A DNA stretch of 64,000 nt from Thunnus maccoyii (taxonomy: Eukaryota; Chordata; Actinopteri; Scombriformes; Scombridae), in contig NC_056550.1 of NCBI RefSeq assembly GCF_910596095.1, positions 2,480,001-2,544,000 on the forward strand, in the 5' to 3' direction. Under the pieces are notes generated by a model. That model saw only the letters and a program-made list of their open reading frames with translations, did not search any database and was not told the origin of the DNA. Of this stretch, positions 11,291-24,765 are shown in pieces. How positions within the stretch are numbered: the first letter of the stretch is position 1; the number at the start of each line of letters is the position of its first letter. Both the position numbers and the translations under genes were made by a program.

Positions 11291-13690
11291 TAAATTTTGT
11301 CATCAGAGGGTGTACGCGTAGGCTCCATGCCGACATCTGCGTACCTGCAATTTGTTGTGTACGCATGGACCTGTCCGCACCAGTCCGCGCAGTCACGATG
11401 CTGTCTTCCGCTCTGGAGTATAAATTAAGTTTTAGGTGTATAAGCACCACTACACTGAAGGGAGTGAGTGTGGTGAACAGGTGGAAGTCATTGTCCATGT
11501 GAAAAGAGCTACTTCTTTTGAACTGAAGGAGCCAACTCTCCGTCATTTTCGAATTATTTTGAGTTAAGTTTGTCCACATCTTTTATGTATGAACATGAAC
11601 CGCTAACCATGGACTGTGAGTCCTGACGAGGCTGGACATCTGGTTGGTGAAAGAACTGGTCCGATGAACTACTAAGAGGGAAGGAGACTGAGAGCTTGCA
11701 GAAGTAAGCCCATTTCCTTACAAGTCCAGCTGCCAACGCCACTCTTATGCTCACATTCAGCCGGTGGCCAATGCGTTCCCCTAGACTAATTAAATCGTCA
11801 GTGCTCAGGCTGCTTGTGTCGTGACACTGAAATCCTTTTCTCACAGCTGTACCCAAACTTATCTCTTCTCTTTCCCTCTATTGTTGCGTTATTTCAGCTT
11901 CCTATTTTCCCACTTGCATCCATATACCCATCAACTCAGTGTTTTGATACATTAAGTCCACTGACACCCCTTCCCTCCCTTCTCTCTTAAGGCCTCCATT
12001 ACTTCTCTTCTACAGACATACAACACAGTATGTACAGTAGCTAATGGATCATGAACCATATGGCTACCTGCACACTGGTTGACTTGATTGAGAAATTAGG
12101 TCACACATGCATGTGCCTAAACTTCACAACACACTCTTATAGCCAGGGTTACTGCCTTTGTTTACTGCTATGATCTTAGCTAGTCAGGATATTGAAAGGA
12201 GCTGATAAATCATTGCTGTCTGCCAAAGTGTCTTTTTAGAACCTAACACTGGGTGTCACCAGAGTAACACATTATTAAAATCTATACAAAAGAAAGCTGA
12301 AAGCTGCATTAGTCAATACTTTCATATTTTGTTGGACCTTGGCTACAAGTTTGGCTATAGGTAATAATTAATGATTATCAAGATGATTATTATTGAAATC
12401 AATAAAATTATTAATAAGAATTAATAATAACGGGGCACCTCCCTGGAGGGAAAAAGATAGCCAATTCAGTCTCATAGTGTACTAATCTATCAATTTGGAA
12501 CTTTGCCTAACAATTAACTTAACTATTAACAAAATTACCATATCAATAACTAGTCAAGGTTGAAGGATTTTGGAGTTCTTTGCAGAGCAGAGGTTGGCAA
12601 AACTTATTCTTGTGCAACATTAAAACAGACAACAGGTAGGCCTATATCCAAAAGCATTTATTTAACAAAAAGGTAAATGAGCAAAACGCACAATATTAAT
12701 CTAGCTAAGTGTACTTATATACAAGTATGTGTGTGTGTGTGTGTGTGTGCGTGCGTGCGTGTGTGTGGAAGACAATGGCAAGATGGCTGAAGCCACCTGG
12801 TGACTGAACACATGGCATGCAGACAATATGGCCAACAGAGGGGACTACAAAGACAAAAGGCCAGACCGTGTGGTGTCTTGAACTCCATGTGCTGCCTGAA
12901 CCAAAGTTTGCAAAACTGGGTTTTAAACCTCTTAACTGTGTGGTTCTTTGTTTAAGGCCAGTTGGTGTAGGATCAAGGTGCCAGGTTAGGAAGAGGTTAG
13001 TTGCATGCAAGGCCTAGTTACGGGATGTAACATGTGTTAAGTATGCTAACATTAACCTAGCAGTGTGGCTATGCTATAACCTGACTATGAACAACAAGGA
13101 CATCACAACAATAGTTCAATGAATAACCTTAACCAAATACATGCACAGTACATTGATTAAGTTAAACATTCATGCTTAGCCGTGCTATGCTTCACTATGT
13201 TGCTAGACTATGCCCAGTTGTTACCAGTCCATGGAGAGAAAGAGATGCTTTATGGCATTCTGATTCTTAGCTGGTGAATCCGTGGAAGAGACAGGCTGAG
13301 AAGGGTTTGACTCCAAAGCTGAAAGATGCAGGCGTTGCATCAGAGACAGCACTCCAGTCGCGCAGGTCTGACGTCCAGGTTGTGGGGTAGCTGCTGGCCC
13401 TAGATACCTTTAGTTTCTGAGTCTCAGGCAGGCTCTCACGTCTTCTGCCGTAATGAGTTCTGTGTGTGTCTGCTGTGAGCAGGCCACACAGGAGAGCAGA
13501 GAGCTGCTCCAACAGAGATCTGTGAGGAGAAAGAGGAGCTGAGAGCTGCTCCTTCAGCAGCTGGAGGTGAAAGAGAGAGAGAGGAGGGTGTTCTCTAGTT
13601 TTGTTAACCTGGATCCATGGGTGGAGCTTCACACTTTAGGTGTGAACACCCAGGACTCAGGTTTCTTGGAGTCTTGAAACATGTGGAAAA
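11291..13690. other. Intergenic DNA, probably old repeats; a short GT run
   Basis: Contains a CA/GT microsatellite (about 12727-12768) and a stretch with taataataacggggcacctcc (12420-12442) that looks like transposon-derived sequence, but I cannot name it. No coding signal was found on either strand. Confidence 0.4.
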
Positions 13691-14105
13691 CTGTGGTCCA
13701 CATGTAGTCCCAACAACAGTGTGAAAGGTTGCAACAAACCCACAGGGAATGATCACCAACTCTGCAGTTTCCCTCAGCTGTGTCTTTTATCTAAATGTTT
13801 TGGTTTTATGCAATGCTGATTTTTGTATGTCTGCAAAATGCAGGATTGAAACATATTTTTTTGACAGTTATACAAGAATATTAAAAGACCTGTACCACCT
13901 GCAAGGCTGTCTTTACACATAAAATACATCTAACACAGCTATGGACTGTTAGTACCAAACACCTCAACATTTGCCCATTAACTTTAATAATCAGTTTCAA
14001 CACAGATAGAGCAGAAAGGTCCGCTTACTAACTGATCTGCTGCTATTTGTGTTTCTAGACAAGACATCAACCTGATATCTGCAGACTACTAGCTAGCAAC
14101 AACTA
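13690..14105 (-). repeat. Dispersed repeat family A, copy 1 (inverted)
   Basis: The segment acccacagggaatgatcacc...ctctgcagtttccctcagct is the reverse complement of the core at 36660-36700 and resembles the inverted copy at 38050-38100. It continues with words shared with the 38200-38300 copy (caccaaacac..., gctagcaac). Non-coding. Confidence 0.5.
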
Positions 14106-14518
14106 GAGACAGACTAGGAATTATTAGTGGAATGCTGCCCGAATCACATCAACTAGATGCGAAATAGAAATAAGTAAAATAGGCAAAATACAGAAAGTTG
14201 ATTTGTGATTTTAGAGAGCTCCATGTGTTTGCATCTCTGCTTACTGAAGATATGCAAATTGTGGCATTTGCGCTTTCTGCAATTTTTATTATGGACCAAT
14301 ATCTGTGCTGAAATGTGAAGAAAAATCTGAACCATTAACTGCAGCAGCCAGAACATTAAAATATCAGTTTTTGTAAACCAAAAATATTCAGGGCTATCTC
14401 ACCTTCATGTAGTTTTTCCAAGTTTGTTTTTGAGTGTGACCAAAATGTGCTTATTGCTGCGTCTTAGGGAAACACAATCACTACAACTGGCAACTACTGT
14501 AGTTGCACTGTTTCCGTC

Positions 14519-14665
14519 CATTTGTCAGATTTTTTGGTATTTTGCCTTTATTTGAAAGTCAGTGTGGTGAGACAGGTGCCAGGGAAAGAGAGAGGGGGAT
14601 GTGGCATGCAACGGGGGTCCCTCGGCCATGAATCGAACCGTGGAAGTTGCTGTATCAATAAGTGT
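14519..14665. repeat. SINE-like fish repeat with tRNA-like word
   Basis: Sequence of the type ttttgcctttatttgaaag...gagagagggggatgtggcatgca...ggccatgaatcgaaccgtgg is a very common teleost short interspersed repeat. The aatcgaacc word resembles the T-arm of a tRNA-derived SINE in inverse orientation. Confidence 0.55.
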
Positions 14666-14669
14666 ATTT

Positions 14670-15250
14670 GGTGTGTGGGAGATTTGGCGGAGTTCTATAA
14701 CATAAGATGTCTAACAAGGATATCAACTTCTCCGGGGTCTATCCATCCAAACATAAGTAACATCACTCTGTGTGTCTGTCAGTGATTTCACACAAGGAAT
14801 ATATATTAGTTCACATAAAGCCCATAATATTTAAAACATTATATATTTCTTTAGTTCTAACTTTCATCAAACTCAATGCGTGTCAAAGGAGATGGTTATC
14901 ACTTTGAACTTTTTTACATGTTTGGTTATGGTATAATAAGAAGAGAAGAAAAAATATTTAAACCTAAAAAAGAAATTTGGTTGATTTTGCAGTCAAAACA
15001 TGTCTGTTTGTTATTTTGCTATCCTGTCCTGCTTCAGGACAACAACAACAAAATCCAGCTACAGGGAATTATCCTTTAATAAGATTTAGTGGGTTTGATG
15101 AGTTAAAGGAAAATTACTAGCATTATCTTGCTAACCATAACCCACAGAAATTATTTTTGTTCTAGTTCATTTGAAAGGACACAATGTCTTGAATTCCAAT
15201 GCTTAATGTATTTGACAACAAACAGAGAGAAGTGTATGATATTCACGGAT
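14670..15250. other. Intergenic DNA, nothing recognised
   Basis: AT-rich, no coding signal or known element seen. Confidence 0.4.
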
Positions 15251-15253
15251 TAC

Positions 15254-15386
15254 CCTGTGCCAGCAGGCAGAGCTTCCTCCGGCAGGTGATGGTGCCCTCC
15301 TGCGTGTACTGACCAAACACAGTCTCTGGCAGGAAGAGCAGCATGCCACAGCACAGTGAAGAAACAGTAAGGCAACAGGAAGACAC
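15254..15386 (-). CDS. Possible isolated exon of an unrecognised gene
   Basis: On the minus strand a 133-nt segment is bounded by a plausible acceptor (tttctctgtgtgcag, ending at 15387) and a plausible donor (gcacaggg|gtaatc-type, GT at 15252-15253). One frame is open throughout and reads with coding-like texture: LCCGMLLFLPETVFGQYTQE then GTITCRRKLCLLAQ, a hydrophobic stretch followed by a polar Cys-containing segment, as in a small membrane protein. The local base composition is also more GC-rich than its surroundings. I do not recognise the family and find no matching neighbouring exon, so it may be a pseudogene fragment or chance. Confidence 0.25.
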
Positions 15387-15679
15387 CTGCACACAGAGAA
15401 ATACACCTTTAACCTGCAAGGAAAACTGTCATGCTGCCCAACAGAAGAGGATTCTTTTTACAGTCACAATTTTAAAAAAAAAAAAAAGACTTTCTGGCAT
15501 GCAAGAACTTTGTAATAATTAACAGTTAATATAAAAGTAATAAAAGTTAGTTGAATATATGTAACAAAATATTAAGGGATGTCTTTTTTAGCGGGTAGTC
15601 AAAATTTAACAGTTGGTGTGTAGCAAATATGATATTTAACATATTCAATAGCTTACTTTAGCATGCTAATATTCGGTGA

Positions 15680-15850
15680 TTAGGTGGAAGAATTCAGATC
15701 ATTTACTTCAGTAAAAGTACCAATACAGCAATGTAAAAATACTCCTGCATGAAAAGTCTTTCTTAAGTAAAAGTACATAAGTATTATTAGCTTGATGTAG
15801 TTAAAGTATTGCAGTAAAAGTAGTGGTTTGGTTCCTCTGACTGATATGTC
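15680..15850. repeat. Fish repeat of the 'agtaaaagtacc' family
   Basis: Phrases such as tttacttcagtaaaagtacc, aatacagcaatgtaaaaatactcc and taaagtattgcagtaaaag are characteristic of an abundant percomorph interspersed repeat. Non-coding. Confidence 0.6.
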
Positions 15851-16174
15851 TTTAAATTGCATCACATCTGCATAATTCTTCTTTTCTTATGTAGTCATGT
15901 GTATGACATTCAAGAATAAAATGCATACGTATATCATGCAATATGTTTCAGTGAAAGATTACAAACAAACACGTTTCTTTATGGCATACATGTGTGTGTA
16001 TGTGTGTGGTGATGGAGCTCCTGAGGCTACAGAGTAGTACTGACACAGTGAATGGACTCTTTGTGAATGTTTTGATCACTAGTATTTCTTCCTTTGAAAG
16101 GATTATTTGATTTATCCTACAGTATATATCATATTGTATCACAAGTATACATATATGTTGTATGGACCTAGTTT

Positions 16175-17115
16175 TGGGAAATACACTTGTTCACTTTCTT
16201 GCTGACAGTTAGATCAGAAGATCGATTCAGCTCTCGTGTGTGTAAGGTAAATACAGACGGGTGACAAATTAAAGGAAAAACTGGTCCACGTCTGAATGCT
16301 TGACTCCTACAGTGAGGGGATCAGGTGGCTCTGTTATGCTGTGGGGGGCATTTTGCTGGCATGGTTTGGGTCCACTTGTCTCCTTAGAGGGAAGGGTCAC
16401 TGCAAATCAATGCAAAGTTGTTCTGGGTCATCACCTTTATCCTATGATGAAACATTTCTATACTGATGGGAGTGGTCTCTTCCAAGATGACAATGCCCCA
16501 ATTCACAGGGAACGAGGGGTCACTGAATGGTTTGATCAGTATGAAAATGATGTGAATCATGTGCTATGGCCTTCACAGTCAGCAGATCTCAACCAAGTTA
16601 AACACCTATGGGAGATTTTGGACTGATGTGTTAGACAGCGCTCTACACCACCATCATCAAAACACCAAATGAGGGAATATTTTTTAAAGAATGGTGTTCA
16701 TCCCTCCAGGCAAGTTCAGAGACTTGTAGAATCAATGCCAAAAAGCATTGAAGCTGTTCTGGTGGCACATGGTGGCCAAACACCTTACTAAGGCACTTTA
16801 TATTGTTTTTCCTTTAATTTGTCACCCATCTGTATGTTGCTGGGTCCAGTAGCCGGTTAGCATAGCTTAGCACAAAGACTGGAAACATGGGTAAACAGTT
16901 AGCCTGGCTCTGTCCAAACACAAAATCCAACTACCAACACTTCTAAAGCTTGCTGATTAACATGTAATATATATTGTTTTTTTTTAATCTGCACACAGTT
17001 TTACAGGGGTTATGTGCTCCACTATTTCCTGGGCCGGAGCAGTAACTTCCTGTCTCAACTGGTTTGCCTGTCAACTGGTCCCAGCCAAATAACCTGTCAC
17101 AAAACTCCCCATCAA
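16175..17115 (+). repeat. Dispersed fish repeat split by a Tc1-like insertion
   Basis: The left part (16175-16253: cactttcttgctgacagttagat...gatcgattcagctctcgtgtg) and the right part (16833-17115: agccggttagcatagcttagcacaaagactggaaacatgg...) are the two halves of one common teleost repeat, usually contiguous. A partial uninterrupted relative occurs at 40555-40690. The Tc1-like element at 16254-16832 sits between them. Confidence 0.75.
16254..16832 (+). mobile_element. Short Tc1-like transposon with both terminal inverted repeats
   Basis: The outer 28 bases at each end (16254-16281 and 16805-16832) are inverted repeats with one mismatch, flanked by TA (16252-16253 and 16833-16834), the target duplication of Tc1/mariner. 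The internal frame (16300-16626) covers only the C-terminal half of a DDE transposase: GGSVMLWGAFCWHGLGPLVS, FQDDNAPIH with the second Asp, and [12 protein letters not shown] with altered residues where the family has [12 protein letters not shown]. At 579 bp it lacks the DNA-binding half, so it is an internally deleted, non-autonomous copy. Confidence 0.9.
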
Positions 17116-17119
17116 ACAG

Positions 17120-17815
17120 TTTTGGTTTCAGTCAAAACTGCCCATTGGTTATTTAAGTGTCCTTAACCAAGTGGTTCCCAGCCTCTACACAGCAAATAAA
17201 TATAAAATATATAAATATGCAACTGGGGCTTTGCACAAAAAGTTTTTATTATAAAATTTACCAATAATACCAGATGACTTAAAGACTAATACTCTCTAAG
17301 AGATCCCTTAATTTTGTTGAAATTAACAAAAGAAAACTTGATTTTCTATCCTATCCTGTCCCATGTAGTAGAGTATATATGATCATAAATATGATGCATC
17401 CCCTGTTTCTCCTAAAACCATTGTGCTCATCCTAACACCTAATAAGATCCTAGGTAATTTATAAACTGTACTGAGTAATCTAATACCTCTGTACTTCAAT
17501 GTAACTCTACTGTAAACCTTTGCAGAATAACAAGTACACATATGAATGAACTGCTCATGTCAACACTTTATTTGATTTATTTCACTTCACCGACTGGTAC
17601 ATGAGCTTGGCAAGGAGTAGTGCTTAACTTGCATTAAATAACAGGCTGAGATATTGATTTGATTAAATACTACAGTAGTTCATTGTGACGGGAAACTAAA
17701 GTCCTGGTCCAGAGTCAAGATTGTTGTCTTCTGCATATATGGCAGAACACACCCATATGGCCCCACAAACAAAAGTCTTCATGTCACCATTCGATCCCTT
17801 TTATACAACAGTATA
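17120..17815. other. Intergenic DNA, nothing recognised
   Basis: AT-rich, no coding signal or repeats with clear boundaries. Confidence 0.4.
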
Positions 17816-17819
17816 AGGG

Positions 17820-18255
17820 GTCATGGCTTTTGTGCATGTTCTTGTTGTTCCCTGCCTACTTGTTGCCTGCTCTCTGCTAGCTCCATTCAACCCCTTTTCT
17901 GCTCTCTATTTTGAAAATAAAACAGTGTTAGGTGTCATGCTTTTGTGCAGCTACATGTTGTTCCTGCCTCTTAGTTGTCATACAAAAGTAATCTTAGCAC
18001 CAGTGGATCCCTTTTTAAATCTTAAAACAAACAAACCAAAAAAAACAGTGTTAGGTGTCATGCCTTTTGTGCACATTCTTGTTGTTCCTTGCCTCCTTGT
18101 TGTCTGCTCTCTGCTAGCTCCATTCAACTCCTTTTTTCTCTCTATTTTGAAAAAAAAAACAGTGTTAGTTGTCATGTTTTTGTGCATGTCCTTGTTGCCT
18201 CTTTGCTGTCTGCCCTGTTGACGCCCACCCCCCTTTATTTTAATACAACATTGTT
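17820..18255. repeat. Tandem repeat of about 115-122 bp, four copies
   Basis: Units start at about 17820, 17935, 18057 and 18171 with gtcatg(c)cttttgtgca. They continue with cttgttgttcc, gcctgctctctgctagctcc and a ctctattttgaaaa-A-run, and end in acagtgttaggt. Unit 2 has diverged or been replaced in its middle and unit 4 is truncated. The open frame through it is a by-product of the repeat. Confidence 0.9.
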
Positions 18256-18430
18256 CAAGTTAAGTCAGTTTTATTTGTATAGCTCAAAATTACAAATCAC
18301 TTTAGCCTCAAAGGGCTTTTTGTTCTGTACAGCAATACTTCATCCTCTATCTTTAGTGTTAATAAGGAAACTGTCCCCCGAAAAGACCTTTAACAGCAAA
18401 AAATTGAAGAAACCTCAGGAAGAGTAAGAG
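18255..18430 (-). repeat. Fish repeat of the 'tttatttgtatagctcaa' family
   Basis: gtcagttttatttgtatagctcaaaattacaaatc...cctcaaagggctt...tgtacagcaat is the standard 3' part of an abundant teleost repeat. A copy in the opposite orientation is at 55200-55490. Confidence 0.65.
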
Positions 18431-18439
18431 AGGATGGAT

Positions 18440-20220
18440 CCTCTAATGGGTTGAGATAATAATACTGAAACTACAACCAAGCGGATTTTTTGCACACTTT
18501 TTGCAAGCCAGAAGCAACACCTTCATTCAGATGAGTCACTAGTCAGCCAATCAGACAGCCAGTCTAAGCTGAAGTGCTGGAAAATGTGATATACATCCTG
18601 GTAATGGAGAGTGTGATGGCCAGTGGAAGTAGAGGGAACAGCTGACATAGCTTCTTGCTTTTGGAAGTGTTCTGAGAACAGCCCTGTGTCAGTTCTACAG
18701 ACATATATTGAATGCTGCCCAGAGACATAGAAGAGAGCTTAGGGACATTTAAGTAACTTGCTTCCTGTATGTCATTATTAATTCACTAAATCCATTTCCA
18801 TCACACTTTGTCACATTTTGCTTTTATCAATACATCAACTTTTCCACCTAATCCAAGCATAAAAACATTTTTATTTATATTTTGACTTTTTTCAAATTTC
18901 CATGCATGTTTTTTTATGTGCACATTTTTTAAAAAATTGTATAAAAAAGGGTGAATGGAATTCCACTTATTATATCAGGGAACTCAATTTTGCTGCAGCA
19001 GCAGCATTGTGCATTGTACATGACAGAATACCACCAGCCCTTTTCTGTTTGAAGGTTTTCATCTGATGTAGAATCTCAAAATTCGTTCACAATTTCAAAT
19101 CTGAAACATGATGGGAATGTTTTCTCAGCAAACATCCCGCTTATCAGACTCAACTGCTCTTGGCAGGGCTCTGCCTCTTAAATTGGCCTGTGATGGCAGG
19201 TGACCTGAGAACAACCCTCTCTGGTTGGCTGTTGTATATATTTAAAAGAATGCTGAGAGGAAGAAGAGGACTGCTAGTTCCCTGTTCAACACACACACAT
19301 GCACACACACATTTAGGAATGTTTATGGACTGCAGGATGGATAACGGTGCTGCTTCTCACGACGTTAACACACACACTTGCATGGATCTCTGGCTTCTGC
19401 ACACACAGTTCAAATTAACACACATTCAAGCATGCACTCATTCACACAAACACATGTCTGTTCCCACTTAAGCATTATAAATGGCTGTTTAGATTGACCC
19501 TGTGGTCTCCATACATTCCAAGTTTTTTTCTGGAGAGACTCCCAGGCTCAGTTGCAGCTTCAGCTGGTCAACTCATCAGAAATCTCTCTGCTCTCTGCTG
19601 GGAATAATGCAGTATGTATTGTTTGATGTCTGGTCCTCTCACACCTTCATTTATACTTACATAGTTTGGTTTATTGTCAACACAGTCCCAACTCAGGCTG
19701 TAGCAGGAGTTGGACCTTCTTCACAAATACTGCAGCCATCAGTCAGTGGATAGGATGCTGAAGGTCCAAGGTGGTGCTTTGTGGCAATTATGCTACCTTA
19801 AAATTTTAATAAGTAAACTGATCTTATAAAAACACAGCGTTTATCAGAGTTGAATACCTGGAATTAAGATCCTGGTATTTCCCTGGAATTCTCACTTTTC
19901 CAGGAAGGAATACCTGCAGGATTATGATCATTACTCTTTTGCATGTGTGTGCACCTGTAAGTTAATGTAAGTTAATTAAACCTTGTTAAGTTAATGTACT
20001 GAACACTATTATATGAAATTAAACAAACAAACCCATATCGAGCAAAAAAATAAAACTGGATCCACTTTTCAGCTGCAGCCATGTCTTCCAGTTACCTTTC
20101 ATGTGAAAAGGGCAGCGTACATTCCAGCTGTGTGTTGTTAAAGGCTTTCAGAAGTAGTGTGAATGAGGTGGAACACAAAACTTGTAAAAAGAAAACATGT
20201 TAGCAGTTCAACAGGTGGTT
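18440..20220. other. Intergenic DNA, nothing recognised
   Basis: Contains short CA runs near 19290-19470 but no gene or bounded element that I can support. Confidence 0.4.
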
Positions 20221-20221
20221 T

Positions 20222-20598
<377 letters not shown>

Positions 20599-20599
20599 T

Positions 20600-20609
20600 A
20601 CATATATAT

Positions 20610-20676
<67 letters not shown>

Positions 20677-20840
20677 CATACATATATGTATATATACATA
20701 CATATATATATACATATATGTATGTATATATATGTATATATACATATATATACATATATGTATATATACATATATATACATATATGTATATATACATACA
20801 TATATATACATATATGTATGTATATGTATGTATATTTATT
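20600..20840. repeat. Compound AC/AT/GT microsatellite
   Basis: About 240 bases of acac, tata, gtgt and tacatatatgta words that can fold into long AT-rich hairpins. It begins at the TA flanking the Tc1-like copy. All open frames in it are artefacts (repeated Tyr-Ile). Confidence 0.97.
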
Positions 20841-20859
20841 CCACATAATCTTAATTAAT

Positions 20860-23800
20860 ATGACAAAGTAGAATCACTGGGAAAAATATTTAAAACATTT
20901 TTTTTTTTTTAAATTAATTATCTGCTTATCTATTTCTGTGTTTAAAATCAAACTTCATTCATGGTGAGAAATCCCAGTTTTCCTGGGAAGTAATTATTTT
21001 AAAATCACGTGAAAACCTTCAACTCTATCGTATTTATTATAAAACTTATTCATTTAACAATAAGAATAGCATAACCACAGTGTCTATTGTTGATTCTGTC
21101 ATACATGTATGTGGAGGCCAGTCACTGGTGGTAATGAATATACAGTAAACTTTCATTTATATCTTAACTGACCTTTTTTCAGTAAATGATACCAAATCCA
21201 TATCAGCATAGCTATTACAAACACCACATAATATCCATAAGATATGGATTGGATTTTCTGTCCCAGACTCCATACGAGGTCAGTGTTTGCTTATAAGCAG
21301 TAGCAACATAAACCCCCTGAGCAGCTGATAGGACTAATAGTACAAGTAATTACAGGGGATGCTGAGGAGTGACTGGAGCCTGTATGGTGGGGCTATGAAC
21401 AGGTGTAGCTGTAAAGGTTCGGTTCACCAAATGACAAAAAACCAAACATATTTTCCTACTTATCTTACTGAAGTTTTCTGATATCTGAGATTTCTGCCTC
21501 AACCCATACAGTAGAGGTGAACGGAATTTAAATTGTGGTGTTCACAGCATTGAAAAATTACATCACAAAAGAGATCACAAAGCAATATCTAGGCCCTGAA
21601 ATGATAGTAAGTTCCCATTACGAGCAAGGACCACATCATCAACTTGGATCAATAATGGTTTACTGAATGCGAAAAGTGTTGGTGACTGGTGGATGAGAAT
21701 GGTGGAGCAGGATGACAGCTTATATGGGGAAGGCTTCAAATAGTACTGTATTTACCATTGCTCCCAGGCTCAGCAGATCCCAGGGGACCCCATGGGAGAT
21801 TTGAGAGAGAAAGAGGAGGAAAGGTGGGGCAGGAAAAAGAGGCTAGAGTAGGCTTAAAGTAGGCTTTTATAGAGGCATGTATGACAGGAGGAGGATGTTT
21901 GGGGTGTGGTCCTGCTCCTGAACTACCACTGTATTATCTACATTTTCTCCTTCATCATGCTCCCCTTTGGAAGCCCTCCTAACTTGAATTGCCATGGACT
22001 TTCCAGCATCAGAGCACTCTTGTTTCTTTATTGTTCCCAAATGAATCAGATTCATTCAACATTTCTGTTGCCCATTTTTGCCTCCGGTCATGTGCCCCCC
22101 TCTGCAGTGACCCTGGGGGCCACTCCACAGTTTGAGAGCTATGAAACAGGAGGACACACATTTTGTGATTAACAAAGCAAGCTAGTTTTTGTGGTAACGC
22201 TTTACTTCAAGTCTCTTGTTAGCGTTAACTGGTGGTGGCATTCTGAACTGACCCTCTCTCCTAGAAAGGAAGTTCATTGACCGGGCTGTCTGACGTCAAA
22301 GCTTGAGGCTTTTGCACAGCACATGTATTGCAAAATTTCCTGCTAGTAGTATAAAGCAATGTAGTTTGTTGATTTCTTGTTTACAAAAAATAAAGATGAT
22401 AGTGTATACTGTATAAGACTGTATGTGGGTTGGAATTGGAACACAGCATTGTATTTATATGTAAAATGGCAGAGTATGGAATAACCTTGGCCATATGTTG
22501 AATTGTATTATTATTATATGTATTGAGTTCACAGGCCAGTGCTTCATATGCATATGACTGCTGCCAAATCTCCTGTTCCTGTGTCTCCACCAAACAAGAT
22601 GGGCAAGTCAATTGTACTTCAGTCAAGAAAAATCTGCCTCAAAAGGGTACTTTTTTCTCCATCGGGTAATACCAGTGACTGACCACTGACTGAAGTCTAG
22701 CTCTTTTCCTGTACTTGAAAATGATGACTAATGCTGCCTGAAAAATCTCCACACACAGTTCATTCTTGAGAATGCTGATTTATCTTCTTCACCCTCCCTC
22801 TGACTAAATAAGACAAATATATAGAAAAAATGAGAATAAGCTATGTTTGCCGCAACTTAAAACTTGCAGCACTCAACTTAAAAACAACCATTTTGAAGGG
22901 CTACTTCACTAAAATCTATATGTTGACAGGTGAAGACAAACATAATATTGGGAAGTCAAATATATACAATAAAGTATGAAAAATGATGGTATGGATAATA
23001 AATCAACAACAGTAATTCACATGTGGACATGTTCCCACACAACAGTTAACAATGTTGTGTGATGTGTGTGTTTGTAGAAGCATTCCATTGGTTGAGACAT
23101 ACCTTTATATATTTACTTAATTAATTGTTTTTCAAATGGATAATATTTACTTTTTGTGTCTTCCCTTCTTTCCATGACGGAAAGAACTGGGAGAGAACAA
23201 ATCTGTCTAACAAGCTGAATCTGCGTGCTTCATTCTCCCACACTCCTCCACTCAGTCCTTTTATAGAGCAGGCAGCGGCACCTGGTCTTTCTCCACAAGA
23301 CTTTTGTCATTTTAACACCCCCCCTCCCTCCCCCCGTAGAAATACCAGGAAGAGATGAGAAGATTAGAAACCTCTATCTGCACTTTACACTGTTTCATTG
23401 AGACAGCAACGGTGCTGCTCTCCCACAGCAGATAGTACTGTAGTATATAGTATGACTTTTAGCTTTTAGCAATTCACCAGTATGTGTAGAATTTGTATGT
23501 GATTATATCAACTTTCAAGTTATTCTGATATTGTGATTAAATGGAAACTTATACCCTTTTGTTATTGTCTTAAGATTATGTTATACTGCCTTTAGACTTT
23601 TGCTCTCTGCTTCCCATGTGAAACATTTCCCAACAGATATCATCAAAGGTGAGCTGTGGGACTCGGTCACTGTGACTTTACTGCTCATTTGCACGGAGGG
23701 AAAGTTCTTAGGGAGGAAAGGCAGATAAGGATTCAGCTTTCAACTCATAATTCTCTGAAGACTGAGAGGAACTCTGTAGAGGGATGGTGAATTAAGTAAA

Positions 23801-24240
23801 AGAAACCTATTAGGGTGATGAATATGGGATGATTGTGACACACGCAGCTGTATGTACAAATACTGACAGTGAACATCATATAGTATCTCTTCAGCCTAGT
23901 AAACTGGGAGATCAACATTTGCAAATGTGAATTCTGTTTATTGTAATAAAACTCTGAAACTTGCTCTCTGTGAATTTATCTTTAAATTTCCACGACATGT
24001 GGCAAAAGCATTTGTTTGCAGAAAAAAATGAGATGATTAAAAACTTGAAGATTGCTGCAGCCTATATGTTTCTCTCAGCCCATTCATCTTGCAATCATAC
24101 ATTTTCAAATTCTGTGTATGGACTTAAATAGGCATAATCTGCTAAAACTACTGCACATAATTACTATAGGGGTTGTATGGTAGACAAAAATACAGGTGTG
24201 GATATGCATGCTGTGAAAAAAGAAATTTGCTAAACTGAGC
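20860..24240. other. Intergenic DNA, no gene recognised
   Basis: 3.4 kb without coding signal. Short pyrimidine-rich stretches near 23250-23340 and an AT-rich background. No terminal inverted repeats were noticed. Confidence 0.4.
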
Positions 24241-24249
24241 ACATGGTTA

Positions 24250-24765
24250 AAGGATAGGTTCACAATTTTTCAAGTGTGTCTTAAAACAACAGTCAGGTGT
24301 CCATATGAACAGTGAAAGAGGTTCTCCTCGCTGTAAGATTCTCTTCAAATGTGCTTCAACGTAAGTGATGGGGCCAAAATCCACAGTGTGTCCACATAGT
24401 CATTTTGTGCAAAAATGCATTTAAAGTTGATGTGAAGCTTTTTTAGCATCAAATTCCCTCCCTTCCTCAGACAGTGTTTCCCTGTTGAGCTGTGGTGGAA
24501 GTATAGCAACAAAAACTTTGCCACTAAAAAGACTGTAACGTTGAAAGATATCTACTTGATTTGACTCATTTGGAAGCTTCTTATAATACATTTTTGCACA
24601 GAGGGAGGACTGACACTTACATTGTCAGTGCATTAAGAAGGAATGTTCTAGTGGTCAGTATGAACAGGAGGAATGATTATAGCAAAAAAAAAAAACATGT
24701 TTCAGTGTTCATTTGGGCTCCTGACTGTTGTTTTAAGACAGACTTGACAAATTGTGAAATACATA
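24250..24765. mobile_element. MITE with about 40-bp terminal inverted repeats
   Basis: The left end (24257-24296, ggttcacaatttttcaag... to aacaacagtcag) is inverted at the right end (24721-24758, ctgactgttgttttaag... to attgtgaa) with about four mismatches. The 515-bp interior has no coding sequence, which fits a non-autonomous DNA transposon; the outermost bases and target duplication are not clear. Confidence 0.7.

Noticed and set aside
17823..18427. Hydrophobic repeat protein
   Set aside because: Explained by the 115-bp tandem repeat; the units are not in a common frame and carry A-run length changes.
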